Source of the DNA: Lasiosphaeris hirsuta
Taxonomy: Eukaryota > Ascomycota > Sordariomycetes > Sordariales > Lasiosphaeriaceae
Direction of reading: 5' to 3'
DNA length: 64,000 nt
Assembly (NCBI GenBank): GCA_030549175.1
Contig: JAUKUA010000004.1
Span: 3,596,001-3,660,000, forward strand
Below, in pieces: positions 1-12,802 of the stretch. The translations under genes and the position numbers were made by a program. Each line of letters starts with the position of its first letter. Position 1 is the first letter of the stretch. Below the pieces are notes generated by a model. The model had not been told where the DNA came from. It ran no database searches and saw only the letters and a program-made list of their open reading frames with translations.

Positions 1-1261
1 GTCGGGCCTTGGAATCCAGTACTTTGCCTTGCCTCCCCGCTCATATCTCATACCTTCCTTCAGACGCGCGAGTCTTGAACGAGATGATTCATGTGCCATG
101 ATTTTGTCACCAGAGTCAAATATGCGGTAGCCATACTTGTCGCCCGAAAAGGTCTCCTTGGAGTCTTGGATGAGGTCGCGAATGCCAAAGGCGTCTCTTG
201 CAGCGTACCACACAGGCATTCTCGCCGAAGCGATCCTGTTGTCGGCAAAATCGTGCCACGAAAAGGCATACCAGTGGGCGATAGCAAACGCCGGCATCTC
301 GATGCAGATCAGAAAGTCCTGAATGGCGGCGGCGAGGTTATCTGGGGTGTACCCTTCAACCTGGTCGGGGATCGCCCCGAGCCACACCAAGATCGATAGC
401 AGGAAGCCTTGCCAGTATGAGGCGAAGATAATGAGTTTGATGCAAAGGAACTTGGGCACTGGTCGGAAAGGAATCAGGTCGTTGTGCATGCACATCCAGA
501 ATAAACCGAGTGAGTATAAGCTGATGGTGACGCTGAGATTGTAGATGATGCCGCTCCAAAGGTAACCTGAGTCCAAGCCAATATATCCCTCCTTGTACGT
601 GCCAGTCGCCTTCATTATTACAGCTGCCAGCGCCAGCATTGGCTTCAGCCATGCATATTGCAAGATGCCGCGCTTTATGGCGAGGAAGGTATGGGGATCG
701 GATATATCAACGCGGGGGAGGACGTGGTTGAGTGGCCACACGTGGTCCATAGGCTCTCGGCCATGCGTCATGATAATGAGAGCTCGCTCGCCGCTGAGGT
801 AGTTGATCAACAGTTGGAAGAAGGTATAGATTGTGAAGGCCTCGTAAATATCTCTAATGGGATCAAGGAAGGCAGCTGCGGTCAAGGATACCATGCTAAC
901 CCAGGACGAAATTGAGTATATTGGGACCCTAGAGGCTGTTGAGCAAAGGCGGGAGACAACGGGCAGGCATAGGGGCATACATCAGGAGGATCCGCACTAC
1001 ATATCGCTGCAGAAGCGGTTTCCGGTAATTCTTGCTGCGTTGGACCGTTAGTAGCCAGCGATATCATGATCGGGGGAGGGAATTCTAACGTTTGCAGCCA
1101 TATTGACCTGTCCAATACACATGTCAGCACAACCTAAAATTGCAGAGGCAAAGCAACAGTGAAGGTGCTTACACCATGGACATCAAGGTCGCGATGAGGG
1201 ACGCGACACCCGCGATCACGGTTGTCGTGGCAGCGAACTTCTGGCCTGTGCCTCCTGCCAT
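1..1261 (-). CDS. OST-alpha/TMEM184 (DUF300) family membrane protein, 3' end outside window
   Basis: Polytopic membrane protein of the organic solute transporter subunit alpha / TMEM184 family. In fungi the family is poorly characterised and is usually placed at the vacuole or endomembranes. I join four exons: 1261-1175, 1133-1108, 1034-981 and 928 to the left edge, giving 365 codons in frame and still open. The first exon encodes a hydrophobic helix (VIAGVASLIATLM). The joined sequence then reads KNYRKPLLQRYVVRILLM followed by VPIYSISSW, which is the hallmark start of this family, then FLDPIRDIYEAF, a further helix at FQLLINYL, and helices WLKPMLALAAVIM and FLCIKLIIFASYWQGFL. The visible tail is hydrophilic (RDLIQDSKETFSGDKYGYR). 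Intron 2 has a textbook GCTACTAAC branch site. Start chosen at the first ATG before the first helix. It is divergent from CSF1, about 860 bp away. Family assignment is confident; substrate is unknown. Confidence 0.88.
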
Positions 1262-2120
1262 TTCGATGACTGTCTCCGCGCAGCGGAAGCTGGTATCGAG
1301 TGGTCTAGAGTGGCCTAAGAGAGAACCGTCAGACTAGAGCATATTTGGTAGATATGGGAGGAAAGCGATTGTGGAGGGCTATCAAAGGACCCGACGACGC
1401 TTGAAATGAAGCTCTGGCCGCGCTTAGTTGACGATGACGACGTGACCTTGATTGGCAAACACAAGTGCTTGGGCCTGGGGCATCTTCCCCAGGTACCTCG
1501 GTACGTACCTTACCTTACTTTGTTACTTTGGAGGCCGAGAAGCTAGCGGCTAGGCCATTCCATTTTCAATCGCGCCTTCCACCCGTGCATGCGTTACGTA
1601 AGGGATCACACCTGGCCCACTTGCCCGACCGACTTTGTGCAAACGACGTTGGTATGAAGTACCGGTGGAATAATTTTGATGCGCCACCCGGATCTGGGCT
1701 GTTCCATCCATTAGGTCTCGACGGGGAAGGCCAAGGAATTCCCCCTGGGTTGTATCCACATCGCGGGGTTAGAGCTGCAGGTGCACGGCCTTTTGAGACG
1801 CGGTGGAGAGTGACGCGGTGGCAGCTGCTCTTCAAGCTTCCTGAAATTCCGCTCTTCTAGGTGGAAGGCACTTTCTTGCTTCATCATTTTAGGAAGACTA
1901 AGCCTGCGCAGCCTGAATCTCCCCTGTGGCCATCTACCATTCACACATTGAGCATCGCGTTCGGAAGAGAACTATAAACCGGGCTCCTTGTTGTTTCCAA
2001 AATCCTACCGTGACGACGGAATGGAGTGTCGCGCAGCTTTTGCAATTGGGGGACAATAGCGCTGAGTGCTATGGTTGATGAGGTGACCTAAGTGCTCGGG
2101 AATTCAACAGGTTGGCCGAC
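1262..2120. promoter_or_regulatory. Divergent intergenic region between the OST-alpha-like gene and CSF1
   Basis: About 860 bp with no convincing gene. It must hold the promoters of both flanking genes because they are transcribed away from each other. Around 1490-1520 there is a run of alternating GGTACC/GTACGTACC-like palindromic bases. Short open frames occur here but lack ATG-led, family-like protein. No recognisable TATA box or named operator could be supported. Confidence 0.5.
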
Positions 2121-5100
2121 ATGTCGAGCAGCGATGCTGCTGCCGGGCCGGATATCGGATCGGAGTTCAATAGGTATGTCTCACACGATGGTCGCAAATA
2201 ATTCACAGCTCCATGACAGGCTAACCATTAGGGCACCTGCAGTTTATTCCTTGGGACTCTCGTTGCCTGCGGTGTCTTGTAAGTGTGGGGAGGCGATCCC
2301 TTTTACACCTGAAGCCGACTAACTAGACTAGGTCGGTGTTTTTTCTCCTTTACTTTAACAGAGTATTCGCATCACTTGTTTCGTGGGCACTCAGAACATG
2401 GACCTGGCATCGGTACCGCGTTTACATCGATATCCAAGCAATACAAATATCACTCCTCGCCGGACGTATTTTCTTTACTGGCCTTCGATACCATGGCAAC
2501 AACGAAACGATACTCGTGCAAAATGGGCATATTACCTGGGCATACTGGCTATGGAGAGTGCGCGAGGTGGATATCTCGAAGAAGAAAGGGACAAAGCGGA
2601 ATGCCGATGACAATGTCGACGCCGATCCCGATGTCGTGGCAGGAGAGGAGCTCTCTACAAAGCTTCCCTGCCGTGTCAACGTCACCCTCTCAGGGTTAGA
2701 GTGGTTCATCTACAATCGAAGCCCAGCATACGATTCGATTCTAGCTGGTCTAAAAGAGGTAGACGATCCTGCCCCTGATGTTGCCCCCAGCACAGGAGGC
2801 GGTGAGAAGGCAGCGGCCACAGCCCCAACCCAGTTGAGAAGGAGACAGTCAAGGCGATACGAAAAGTCGGATAACGTTCGCATTAGTCGTTCCTCCGAAC
2901 CGTCCCAGTTTTGGGCCACCGTTCAAGACGGGGTCGATGCTTTGCAGGATGGGCTCAACCGAAGGCGCTCTCTCAGTTCGGATTCCTCTCGATCTGATGA
3001 TAGCACAGGTCGTGATAGCAATGTCCTAGAGGGGGGCGATGGCTTACCTCTCTTGCTCCAACTATACCCGATCAACCTGCAGTGCGAGAAGGCAGCTCTA
3101 GTGATGGGGAACGAGAATACGAAGGCGATTCTCATCATAAAAGCGGAGTCTTTATCAGGGGAGATAGATGCCGCGGAAACCGAGACACCAGATCCATACC
3201 GCCAATTCTACCGTTTCAAGTTCAAGCATCCGGTGATTGAGATGAAGGAGAACCAAGACTTTAAGGAGGAACAAGCTGGTCGGGCTGCCAGGGACAAGGA
3301 GAGTGCACCAGGGTCGACATCTATGCCAAGACGATCTTTCCTTCATCAACAGAAGCGCAGAGTGCTTGGCCGCCTCCGGGATTTGATTCCTTATTGGCGC
3401 AAGTCTGTCGAATCTCTCTCTGTTAATTCAAGTAGAGACATCGGGACTGCGGCAAGCCATGTACCGGGTTCGAGTCACTGGCAGGGACTTTCACGTTATC
3501 TTTATGACGATGGTGATGATCAAAAGGCTCGATGGGCATCCTCAGAATATGCTGCCGTAACGACAATCCTGGATAGTCCAGAGGCTTCTTTGGCTATCTT
3601 CTGGGACGTGCCAGGCAGAGTCCGACACAGCACCAGATCCTCTAGAGAGAAAACACCTGAGCTTCTGGCGAATATAAATGGCGAAGAGCCACCCGCCTGG
3701 GCCATCAATCTCTCTATCAAGGGGGGTTCTCTCAACTACGGACCTTGGGCGGATAGACAACGAGCGGACCTTCAGCGCACATTTGTTCCTAATCTCTGCA
3801 AGGATGCTGTCCCTGCAACGCGCCTCCCCTTTGGCGCGTATCGTGTCCCTACTCAGTTCAAGCTCTATGTTGAGCTTGAGGATACCGTCACCATCCGTAT
3901 TCCGATGAGGGAGGCGTCCAAAAACTGGAGGTGGAAAGGCAAAGAGCCAGGCCTGAAGGAGACCCGGGGTCCCGGAGGACGTAAAGCTCGAGGTCGGCCA
4001 AAAAAGACGGACATGCCAGCGCCAGTGCATCAGCGGCCTTACGGCTGGCTTGACATTAAAGTTGACGCTAACGCGACAATGTCTTATTCCATGGACATGA
4101 TGGCGGGGACTTCCGGGTATTCTAACACTCTCAATCTAGACTTTCCAAGCACCGAAATCTCAAGCAGCACCAACCATGAACTGTTGTGGAGATCCGGACG
4201 GCAGAGAATATCGTGCGATCTCTCGACACCGCTACGGTGGAATGCCCTCCGTCAATGGCGTTTCAATATCATCAGCGACGACCTCGAGCTCTTTCTCCTC
4301 CGAGACCACGTCTTCCTTTTGATAGACCTTGTTGATGATTGGGCAAGCGGCCCCCCTGCCGATTATTTGGTGTTTACTCCTTTCAAGTATCACCTTAATC
4401 TACAACTCCACAACGTGCGGCTCTATCTTAATCTCAACGATGCGAACATTATCGACAATCCTACTGATCTTGACGATAATACATACCTCATAATCAAGAG
4501 CCCACTTCTCCAATCAGCTACTTGCATCCCGATTGACAGTTACAGGCCAAAGAGAAACGCCATCCCATTCGATGTCCGCGCGGAATCGGGCTTAATTGAT
4601 CTCCATATGCCGCCATGGAACACGCAGGCATCGTTCCTCGCTTCGAAAGAGGTTGGCCATTTGGAGAACCTAGTGGTCGATGGCAGCTACCATTACAATA
4701 CAACCACATCTTCATCAAACACTGACACGCTGGTTTTGAACGTAACTGGCCAATCACCTATCGTCCACCTGTACGGCTTCGTCGTACGGTATTTCATGAA
4801 GGTCAAGGACAACTATTTTGGCGACGACATTCATTTTAAAACCTTGGAGGAGTACCAGGAAATATTGCGCTTGAAGGACAGCAACCCCGAAGCCGAGCTC
4901 GCCAACAAGCCTCCATCTAAGAAATCCAACGATCTGGATGTGATCCTCAACATAAGAGCTGATGACCCGAAAGTACTCCTTCCGGCCAACCTCTACTCTT
5001 CCCAGCGGCATGTTCAGATCGACACAGCATGCTTGTCACTCGATGTGCGCTTTACCAATTACTACATGGACCTAGACTTGGCCGTCGCCCCGTTGAATCT

Positions 5101-8100
5101 GAGTCTGGGCAACACTGAGTCTGGCGCGGAGACTCCCATTGCTTCAACATCCAGCACCCAGCTGTTTGTTGATGGCCTCAACATTCATGGTCATCGCCTT
5201 TTTGGCCTGCCTCCAACCGAACCAACATATCTTTGCAACTGGGACATATCCGCTGGGGCAGTCACTGGCGAGTGCACAGTTGAGTTTCTGACTACCCTAC
5301 TTAGCGGAGCGAACGCCTTCGGATTCTCGTTTGACGATGACGAAAATGCTCTGATATCCCTTTCATCAATTATTCTCTACGACGTCACATTTCTTCGCGC
5401 AGCGGTGCACTCGGTTCGGCTATGGCTTCACATTGAAGAGGCTGCATTCCTTATATCTTCGGGATCTATTGGCGCCCACTATAACGACTGGGCACGCTCA
5501 CACTACTCCAAACGGGCTGACATCAAAATACCAGACATCAAGTTGTCTTGCGTTAACGCTGATTTCGCCACAAGACACAAGGCACGGTCTCATCACCCAG
5601 TCGAGATAGACGCCCTTATGAAAACAAGCCTGCGGGTAGCAATAATAGGGCGGAAATCAAACTTCTCCAGCGAGAGAAAACTACAGCAGGAGTTAGTCCG
5701 CCGCGAAGACCAGCGGACGTTAAGAACACCCTTCCTGCTAAATTCCACCTTTTTGGAAGAATTCATCCCGGAGCTGGTGGACCCCCCTGCTCAGAGTGTC
5801 CCGCCAGTACCCTTACCTGTCAACGCCGAGGATATTGACAATGACAGGACGTCTTTGAACTCCAAAGGAACTTCGAGACGACCCAAGGGCTTGCGCCATA
5901 AAAACTCGTTCTTGTCGCTTGCGAGCTCTGGGGCAAGCAGCATATTAAAACCATATAGCAGACGATCGAGTGTTAAGACGAGACTTGGTGATAACCTTCG
6001 TCCCCTGAGCTCTATAGATCAACAAGCTGGACGGAACAGAGGCTCATCCATGCACGCTCGGGAGCTTTCTGCATCTACCCGCCATTCCGCTTTCCACAGT
6101 GCGCCGGGGGACCATGCTGAACGTCAAGATGTCCACCACAACACAGTTGCGTTTTCGAGCCCATTCTTTGCCCCATACTTCCCGCTCGAGAATACCAGGC
6201 CGAGCCACAAAGAAACAATGATGCAAATTATCGAGGAGGACGACGCAAATAAAGATCAAGCTCCATCGCTCAACTTTGATCTAGGGGATGTTGATCCAGA
6301 TCTTCTAAGCGAAGAATGCGCACACTCGAGTACTTTGATCGAGTTCCCCGCGGGCGTAACGGCGTTTTGCAACCCAACTTCATTGCGACACGTAGCCGCA
6401 CTGTTGTCTGCTCTACAGCCCACCGACCCTGACAATGTCCTGGACTCTCTTCAAGTTGATTCAATGAAGGATATTTTCGCTATGCAAAAGGACCAAAAGA
6501 TGAAAGGTCATATCGAAGACCTACTAGTCAGGCTCCCACGGGCTAATATCCGTTTCATCAACACCGAGTCGGGCTCATTTGATCCTCCAGCAGGGGAGCA
6601 AGACCAGTTTGACGTGACCATTACTAAACTTGCGCTTGCATCTCGATCTCAGACGAAGTGGACAGACGCTTTTAGGCCTGAATCTAAGGATACCCGAAAG
6701 TCATTCCACGTTCGGCTTGCCTCAATCGAAATGTCGGCGGTTGAGAGATGCAACGATATGGAGAGTCCTCAAGCAGCCGCCCTAGCGCTGGTCGAGAGCG
6801 TGATGATTTCCGTCGGAAGCAAGGGCGTAAACTACTTTGATGTCGGCATAGGTAATATTCAAGGCAATGCATCCTCTGAGAAAATTGAGTACCTCGCATC
6901 CTTGGTTCATCGCACCACCACCCTTGGATCCGATCTCGGAAATCTTTTCGCCAGCACATCATCGAAGGAGAGGATCATGATGCAGACTTTAGTTCAGCGG
7001 CTCGTTGGGGATGGGCAAGAAGCTCCTGATCCATCCTTCCTCATTCGGCCTTCTGCTGTGCTTCGTTCCGCAAATCAGCACATACGAACATTTGATTCCT
7101 GGAAGCTTATCATGCGCCTTCGCCAAATGTGGGCGATTCAGCAACCCAATGACAGAGACCGAATCAAGTTTGAGTGTCTCGGTCAGTCTCCAGAACCCCA
7201 GGCTGAGCGAGTCAGACAGGAGGTTGTGGCAGCTTTTGAGAAATGGAGAAGTTGGGATCTTGAGAATCTCTGGGAGAGCGTACTCTTGAACCGGATTTTT
7301 GGGTCGCCAGCCAACACATCACGATCGCCAGCTGCTGACCGGCCAACTCTGGCCGTAATCAAACTGAAGCGTTTCCAGATCGCACTCGACCCAGGACCAA
7401 AACAAAACGAGGTTAGTCTCCTAGACCTCACGGCAAGACTTGAAAGCAGCCCGGTGGCCCCAGGCGGCGATACCGGTAGAGGCATGGAAGCAGGTGCCCC
7501 GTCAACTGTTTTGACCCTCGACTGTGGTGATGCCGCCTTGAACCTCAACTGGGAGCTTTGCGAAATGGCAGGTGACATTTTGAGGCTAGTTGAGAGGATA
7601 CAACCCCCACCAACCCCCGAGTCTGGCAGTGTAAGGACTTCGCCCATCCCAAAGAAGTCAGAAGAACAGACAATCCATTGTGTATTGTCTCTTGGTCGGG
7701 GGTCTGCCGCGCTGGAAGCTGTCAATCTCCATGCCTCTTCTTCCGGTCGTGGGATACAGGCGTCGTTGCTAGCGAGAACAGGGGCGAACAATCACACAGA
7801 CACAAACCTGATTCTCAGCTGTGAGTCCGTGACCTCGGGTCTTCGAAGTCATTCCCAGGCACTTGCAAAGTTTGTCTTGGATAAGCCCAGCATCTTCTTT
7901 TCAGATGAAATGCAGGCGACACACACTACAGATTCCCACACTATCAAGATAACGGCAAGCAGCAGATATTTGAGCCTGGCTGTCAAGCAGGACCCCATCA
8001 ACTTGGCAGAGGTTCTAGATCTCGTGGTTCGGGACGAAATTGCACAGCTCTACAGGCTAAAGAACCAACTTCCATCGTCACCCAAACTGAACTCGCCGAG

Positions 8101-11100
8101 CACGAAGATTGCTGATCGGCTGTCCGCATTTAGAGTCAACGTCGCTATGTTTATGGACCAGTACACCATCAGCTTACCCTTGCTTCAGTCTCTTACTTAC
8201 ACGATCAACGGGACGGTTTCCAGAGTAGCTATGGCAGCAAACTTTGGCAAGGAGATTATTCTCGACTTCGACATCAAGGAAAACTCACACGAGATGCAGA
8301 TCAAGATGAACAATGTTGCCCGGAGAATATCTTTACTTGAGATTCCACCAACCAACGGACGCGTCAGGAGTCACATGGACCATGGGGAGCACTCTATTGA
8401 CGTCTTTGCATCTCTTGAACTTGTTCAGCTGGACGCATCCGCCGTGTACAGTCTTCTTTCCGCTCTAAATCGTCCCGAAATCTCAAACGCCATCAACGAG
8501 TTACAGCGGCAGGGTAAGATCATCCAAGAGCACATTAGGGACATCACCGGCGATGAAGCCGCCCCAGTGGCCTCCCCTTCTAAGGAGAAGTCGGGAGTTC
8601 TGGCTTACACGGCGAATCTGACCTTCGCCGGGTTTGAGATATTCGGAAATAGCCCGTTGAAGTCTGAGGAAGCGCCTCAAGCTCACATCTCCTTCGCACT
8701 TGATAGTATACATTTCGGAATGGCCAATCGCGTTGAGCAGCACGGCCCCACTTTGACATACCCGGAATTTCATGCCAACCTTCGGCATATCGGGTTTGAA
8801 ATCCAAAAGGGCAGTATTGGGGACATGAAGTCATGTGGTAATGTCGAATTCGGTGCCCTTATCACCGCATCTTCCAGGCCGAGTGCGCATGGGAAGGAGA
8901 TGAGGTTTTTTGACGTCAAGAGTGATGCTTTCGAGGTGAATTTATCCCCCGACACCGTATCTACAGTCGTGGATGTCTTGGGCTATATGGGCGATAAGAT
9001 CAAGGACCTTGATACTTCTCGAGAGCTTGAATATCTTCGGAAACTGAGGCAGTCCAGGCCACGGATTACCATAAATGACACGGAGGAAGAGGAGGAAGCA
9101 GATATCATAGACACTTTCCTGTCGTCCATCACATACACGTTTGAGATATGCGACATACAGTTTGCCTGGTTGGTCAACAAGCAAGGTGAAGAGCCCAGCT
9201 TTGGCAAGGAGGACTTGATCCTCTCGCTGGAACGGATTGAGTTTGGCACTCGAACACGAAACTCGGCAAGGTTGACGATCGAAAATCTTCAGCTTCAAAT
9301 GGTCTCCCCACCGCATAACAGAAAGCTGCGATCGCCAAACTCGGCCCTGCTGCCAGAGGTTATCTTCAATATTGCCTACGTATCCACGGCTGAGGCCCGG
9401 CGACTGGCATTCCAAGCCGTGGGCAAGTCATTGGACATACGCCTCACCTCGGGCTTTGTAGTTCCCGCCTCCAACCTCAGCGACTCCATCGGACTGTCGG
9501 TCAAGAACGCCCAGCAGGCGTCCCAGAACTGGAATCCCGCCGTGACTGCTGCTCCAACAGCAAGGCCGGAGAAATCACAAGAGGCCCGACAAAGGAGCAT
9601 CCTGGGAAGCAGAAGACTGGAATCTCTGCTGATAGACGCTGATTTTGCTGGAGCGGTTGTCCACTTGGCAGGCAGGAAAGCCTCTGATGATGTCGTGTCC
9701 GCTACCGCTCCCAGATCAACCCGGCCGGGCGCACCTGGAAGATACGGCCAGCTTGGGCAGGAAGATGCGACAAACAACACGGCATTGCGGTCGCCAGGTT
9801 TGGCCTGCAAGATAGAATACCGAGACAGCGGAAAGGAAGATCCATCCCTTTATGTCGAGGTCAAAATTGATGCTTCGAGCAATATCTTGTACCCCTCTGT
9901 GGTGCCCTTGATCGTGGACATCAGTAACGGGGTCAAGGCAGTGGTCAGCAGTCGCGACAACCAAGATTCCAAGTCACCCATTCAGCCGCAAGAGATCATG
10001 GCCAAGGTCAAGACTGCCGAAGAGGATAAAATCCTGACAGACCCGACCGCTGTTCTAGGGCGGATGAAGTTGAACCTTGGTTTGCGCGTCTGCAAGCAGG
10101 AGTTCTCGCTGAGCTGCCAGCCAATCGCCCGGGTTGCAGCCACGGCCAGCTTTGAGGACGTGTATTTCACCGCAAGCACGGTCCGGTCAATGGACCAGGG
10201 CAACTTCTTCGCTATTTCCGGAGCCTTTACGAATCTCCAGGCCTCGGTACAACATGTCTACTCCAGGGAGTCTACTGGCAGCTTCAAGGTTCAGTCTATT
10301 GTACTCTCCCTGATGAATAGCAAGCATGTGAGCGGTACCAGCGGCTTGTCTGCTATTCTTAAAGTCAGCCCGATGGAGATATCCGCAAACGCAAAACAGC
10401 TGCAAGACTTCATGCTCTTCCGGGAGATTTGGCTGCCCCGTGATAGCGATATCACGGAAGGCGCAGCCGCTCCCGTTGCGAAGCTGGCAACCGAGACTTC
10501 GCAGGGCCGCCTCGTGCAGCGATACCAGCAAGTTGCAGCGACGGCCGCCTTCCCTTGGACGGCTAGCATATCGATATCTGAGCTCAAAATCAATGTTGAC
10601 CTTGGGCAGGCGCTAGGAAAGGCAAGCTTTGCCATCACAGACTTCTGGGTCTCCTCCAAGAAGACGTCGGACTGGGAACAGAACCTTTGCCTCGGTTTCA
10701 AAAAGGTTGGTGTCGAGAGCACCGGTCGCATGAGCGGCTTTGTTGCTCTCCAGGATTTCAAGCTGCGGACTTCGATCGAGTGGCCAGAGAGGGAGCAGGC
10801 ACTCAACGAAACCCCTATGATTCAGGCATCGGTAGGGTTTAGCCAGCTCAGGATCAAGGCCGCCTTTGACTACCAGGCTTTCCTAGTCGCAGACATCACA
10901 TCTCTAGAGTTCCTCATGTACAACGTCCGGCGCAGCCGAGATGGAAGTGGCGATCGACTCGTGGCGATATTCGACGGCGAGGCAGTTCAGGTCTTTGGGA
11001 CGACAAGCTCAGCGGCTCAAGGCATTGCCCTGTACCAAGCCTTCCAGAGGCTAGTGCAAGAACGAAGGGCCAACTTTGAGACATCACTCAAAGAGATTGA

Positions 11101-12079
11101 AAAGTTTATGAAGCGAAAGTCTGTTTCTGCTCCAGCGGCCGTCATCCAGCGCCTCAGCATCGCCAAGACCGGGTCAGAGGATGATGCGCTATCGAAATCA
11201 CCCATCTCCCTCGATACCGATGTAGTCGTGACGCTCAAGGCACTCAACCTGGGTGTGTTCCCGAGCACATTCTCAGACCACCAGGTTTTCAAGATGGAGG
11301 CGCTGAACGCGCAGGCCCGATTCGCGGCGAGCATAGCAGACGACGGGCGTATCCACAGCATCCTCGGGCTGACGCTCGGTCAGCTACGGATCGGGTTGGC
11401 GGGTGTCAGGGCGGCGGGCGCGCCAAAGTCGCTCAGCGAGCTGTCAGTTGAGGACGTGGTACAGAGCGCGACTGGATCTCGCGGCGGCACTATCCTCAAG
11501 GTGCCGCAAGTCGAGGCTGTCATGCAAACATGGCAGCGCCCCGAATCAAGGCATATTGATTACATTTTCAAAAGCGCCTTTGAGGGCAAAGTGGAGGTTG
11601 GCTGGAACTATAGTCGGATCAGCTACATCCGCGGCATGTGGGCCAACCACTCCAAGTCACTCGCGCAGACGTGGGGCCGCGAGCTGCCCCCCGTTACGGC
11701 GATCCGGGTGACGGGTGTCCCGGAGAGTCCGGAGCAGGAACACCAGAAGAATCTTGATGACGCGGCGGCTGGTGCGTCGTCCTCGTCGTCATCAACTGCG
11801 ACTGCCCACAAGGACAAGGACCATAGGGACCAAAGGCAGCAGAAGATCACGGCCGAGGTCAAGGTCCCCCAGTCAAAATACGAATACACGGCGCTCGAGC
11901 CCGCCATTATCGAGACGCCGCAGCTGCGCGACATGGGCGAGGCGACGCCGCCCCTCGAGTGGATCGGTCTGCATCGCGACCGACTCCCGAACTTGACGCA
12001 CCAGATTGTTATCGTGTCGCTGCTGGAGCTGGCGGGCGAGGTGGAGGATGCATATTCGAGTATTTTGGGATCCTCATGA
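2121..12079 (+). CDS. csf1: CSF1 / BLTP1 (Tweek, KIAA1109) family bridge-like lipid transfer protein
   Basis: Giant rod-like protein of the family that bridges membranes and carries phospholipid from the ER. Yeast Csf1 is linked to cold-tolerant fermentation and GPI-anchor lipid supply. Joined exons 2121-2173, 2243-2278 and 2332-12079 give 3278 aa, close to the usual size (yeast about 2960). Two introns (GTATGT...CTGCAG and GTAAGT...ACTAG, both with CTAAC branch sites) rebuild an N-terminal anchor helix: SLFLGTLVACGVL joins SVFFLLYFNRVFASLVS. Next come the conserved RVYIDIQAIQISLLAGRIFF and LRYHGNNETILVQNGHITW. The first in-frame codon of the big exon is GTG, so the ATG must lie upstream; 2121 satisfies this. 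Low-complexity Ser/Arg stretches lie near residues 190-230 and 1190-1260, and a poly-Ser patch near the C-terminus. The third exon is 9.7 kb without interruption. Confidence 0.93.
2243..2278 (+). other. csf1: 36-nt microexon of CSF1
   Basis: Exon 2 of CSF1 is only 36 nt and encodes most of the N-terminal transmembrane helix. It is bounded by CTGCAG upstream and GTAAGT downstream. The phase works on both sides (AG|T ... TT|G). Skipping it would keep the frame but remove 12 residues of the membrane anchor. Confidence 0.75.
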
Positions 12080-12802
12080 CATTACTATTACTTGGTTTCT
12101 CTTTTCTTTTTTTTTTTTTTTTTTTTTTTTTCCGTTATAGGGGGTTTATCAGCGCTGTGGTTACATGAAACGAGTATGTGAGTATGTTTGCATATAGAGG
12201 AAGCGGGCCCAGAGCAATTACAGCGGAGGACGAAGGGGTACGGGCTCAGTTGGAGATGAGATAATCGTAATGCGTCAATCAAGTTCGCTCATAAGGTTTA
12301 CACAGACTTGCCGCGGCGCGAGTTAGTGTCTCACATGTTCCAGCAAATTTTCCAAAGGTCAACGAGTGCCCCCAGAATAAGTAGTATTACCACAACCATG
12401 TTCCTGGTCCATCCACCCACTTTCCAAACTATTGCTACATACAACAAGAGACCCCCCCTCCTTCGCCAAAAGAAAAGGCCAGAGGGCAATCTGCGACATA
12501 CTATCACACCAACACCACTTCATTCACCCAATTCCTCCTCTCCAACAATATACAACAGTCAAATGAGTCATCACAACCATAAGTTTTCTTCCCGATAGGT
12601 ACCTCGCCTCGCCAAACCCGACAACCACCACAAGGTACAATCTTCCAGCCCCACAACAACCAACCACACAGGCAGTCTCTTTTCTTAGTCGAATTCGCAT
12701 TCGCACTTTCTCTGGTACTATCTCTCTCTCAGCTCGCAAACTTTCACTCTCACTCACTCACTCGAAATCAGGAAAAAGGGGGGGGAGCAGGCCAGGGGCA
12801 GG
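12080..12802. other. Convergent 3' intergenic region, CSF1 / RBR gene
   Basis: About 720 bp between two convergent stop codons. No gene is visible. It starts with a 25-nt T run and then has C/A-rich, low-complexity DNA (for example repeated CTCACTCACTC near 12750), typical of paired 3' UTRs. Confidence 0.5.
12107..12131 (+). repeat. Homopolymer T(25) tract just after CSF1
   Basis: An uninterrupted run of 25 T begins 27 nt after the CSF1 stop codon, preceded by a T-rich lead-in. It lies in the 3' UTR or terminator region. The exact length may be affected by sequencing error. Confidence 0.9.

Noticed and set aside
1465..1860. 131-codon plus-strand frame in the left intergenic region
   Set aside because: Starts on a non-ATG codon, no family resemblance, and lies in a required promoter region.
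7183..7791. 202-codon open frame antisense to CSF1
   Set aside because: Shadow of the real coding strand; no independent signs of a gene.
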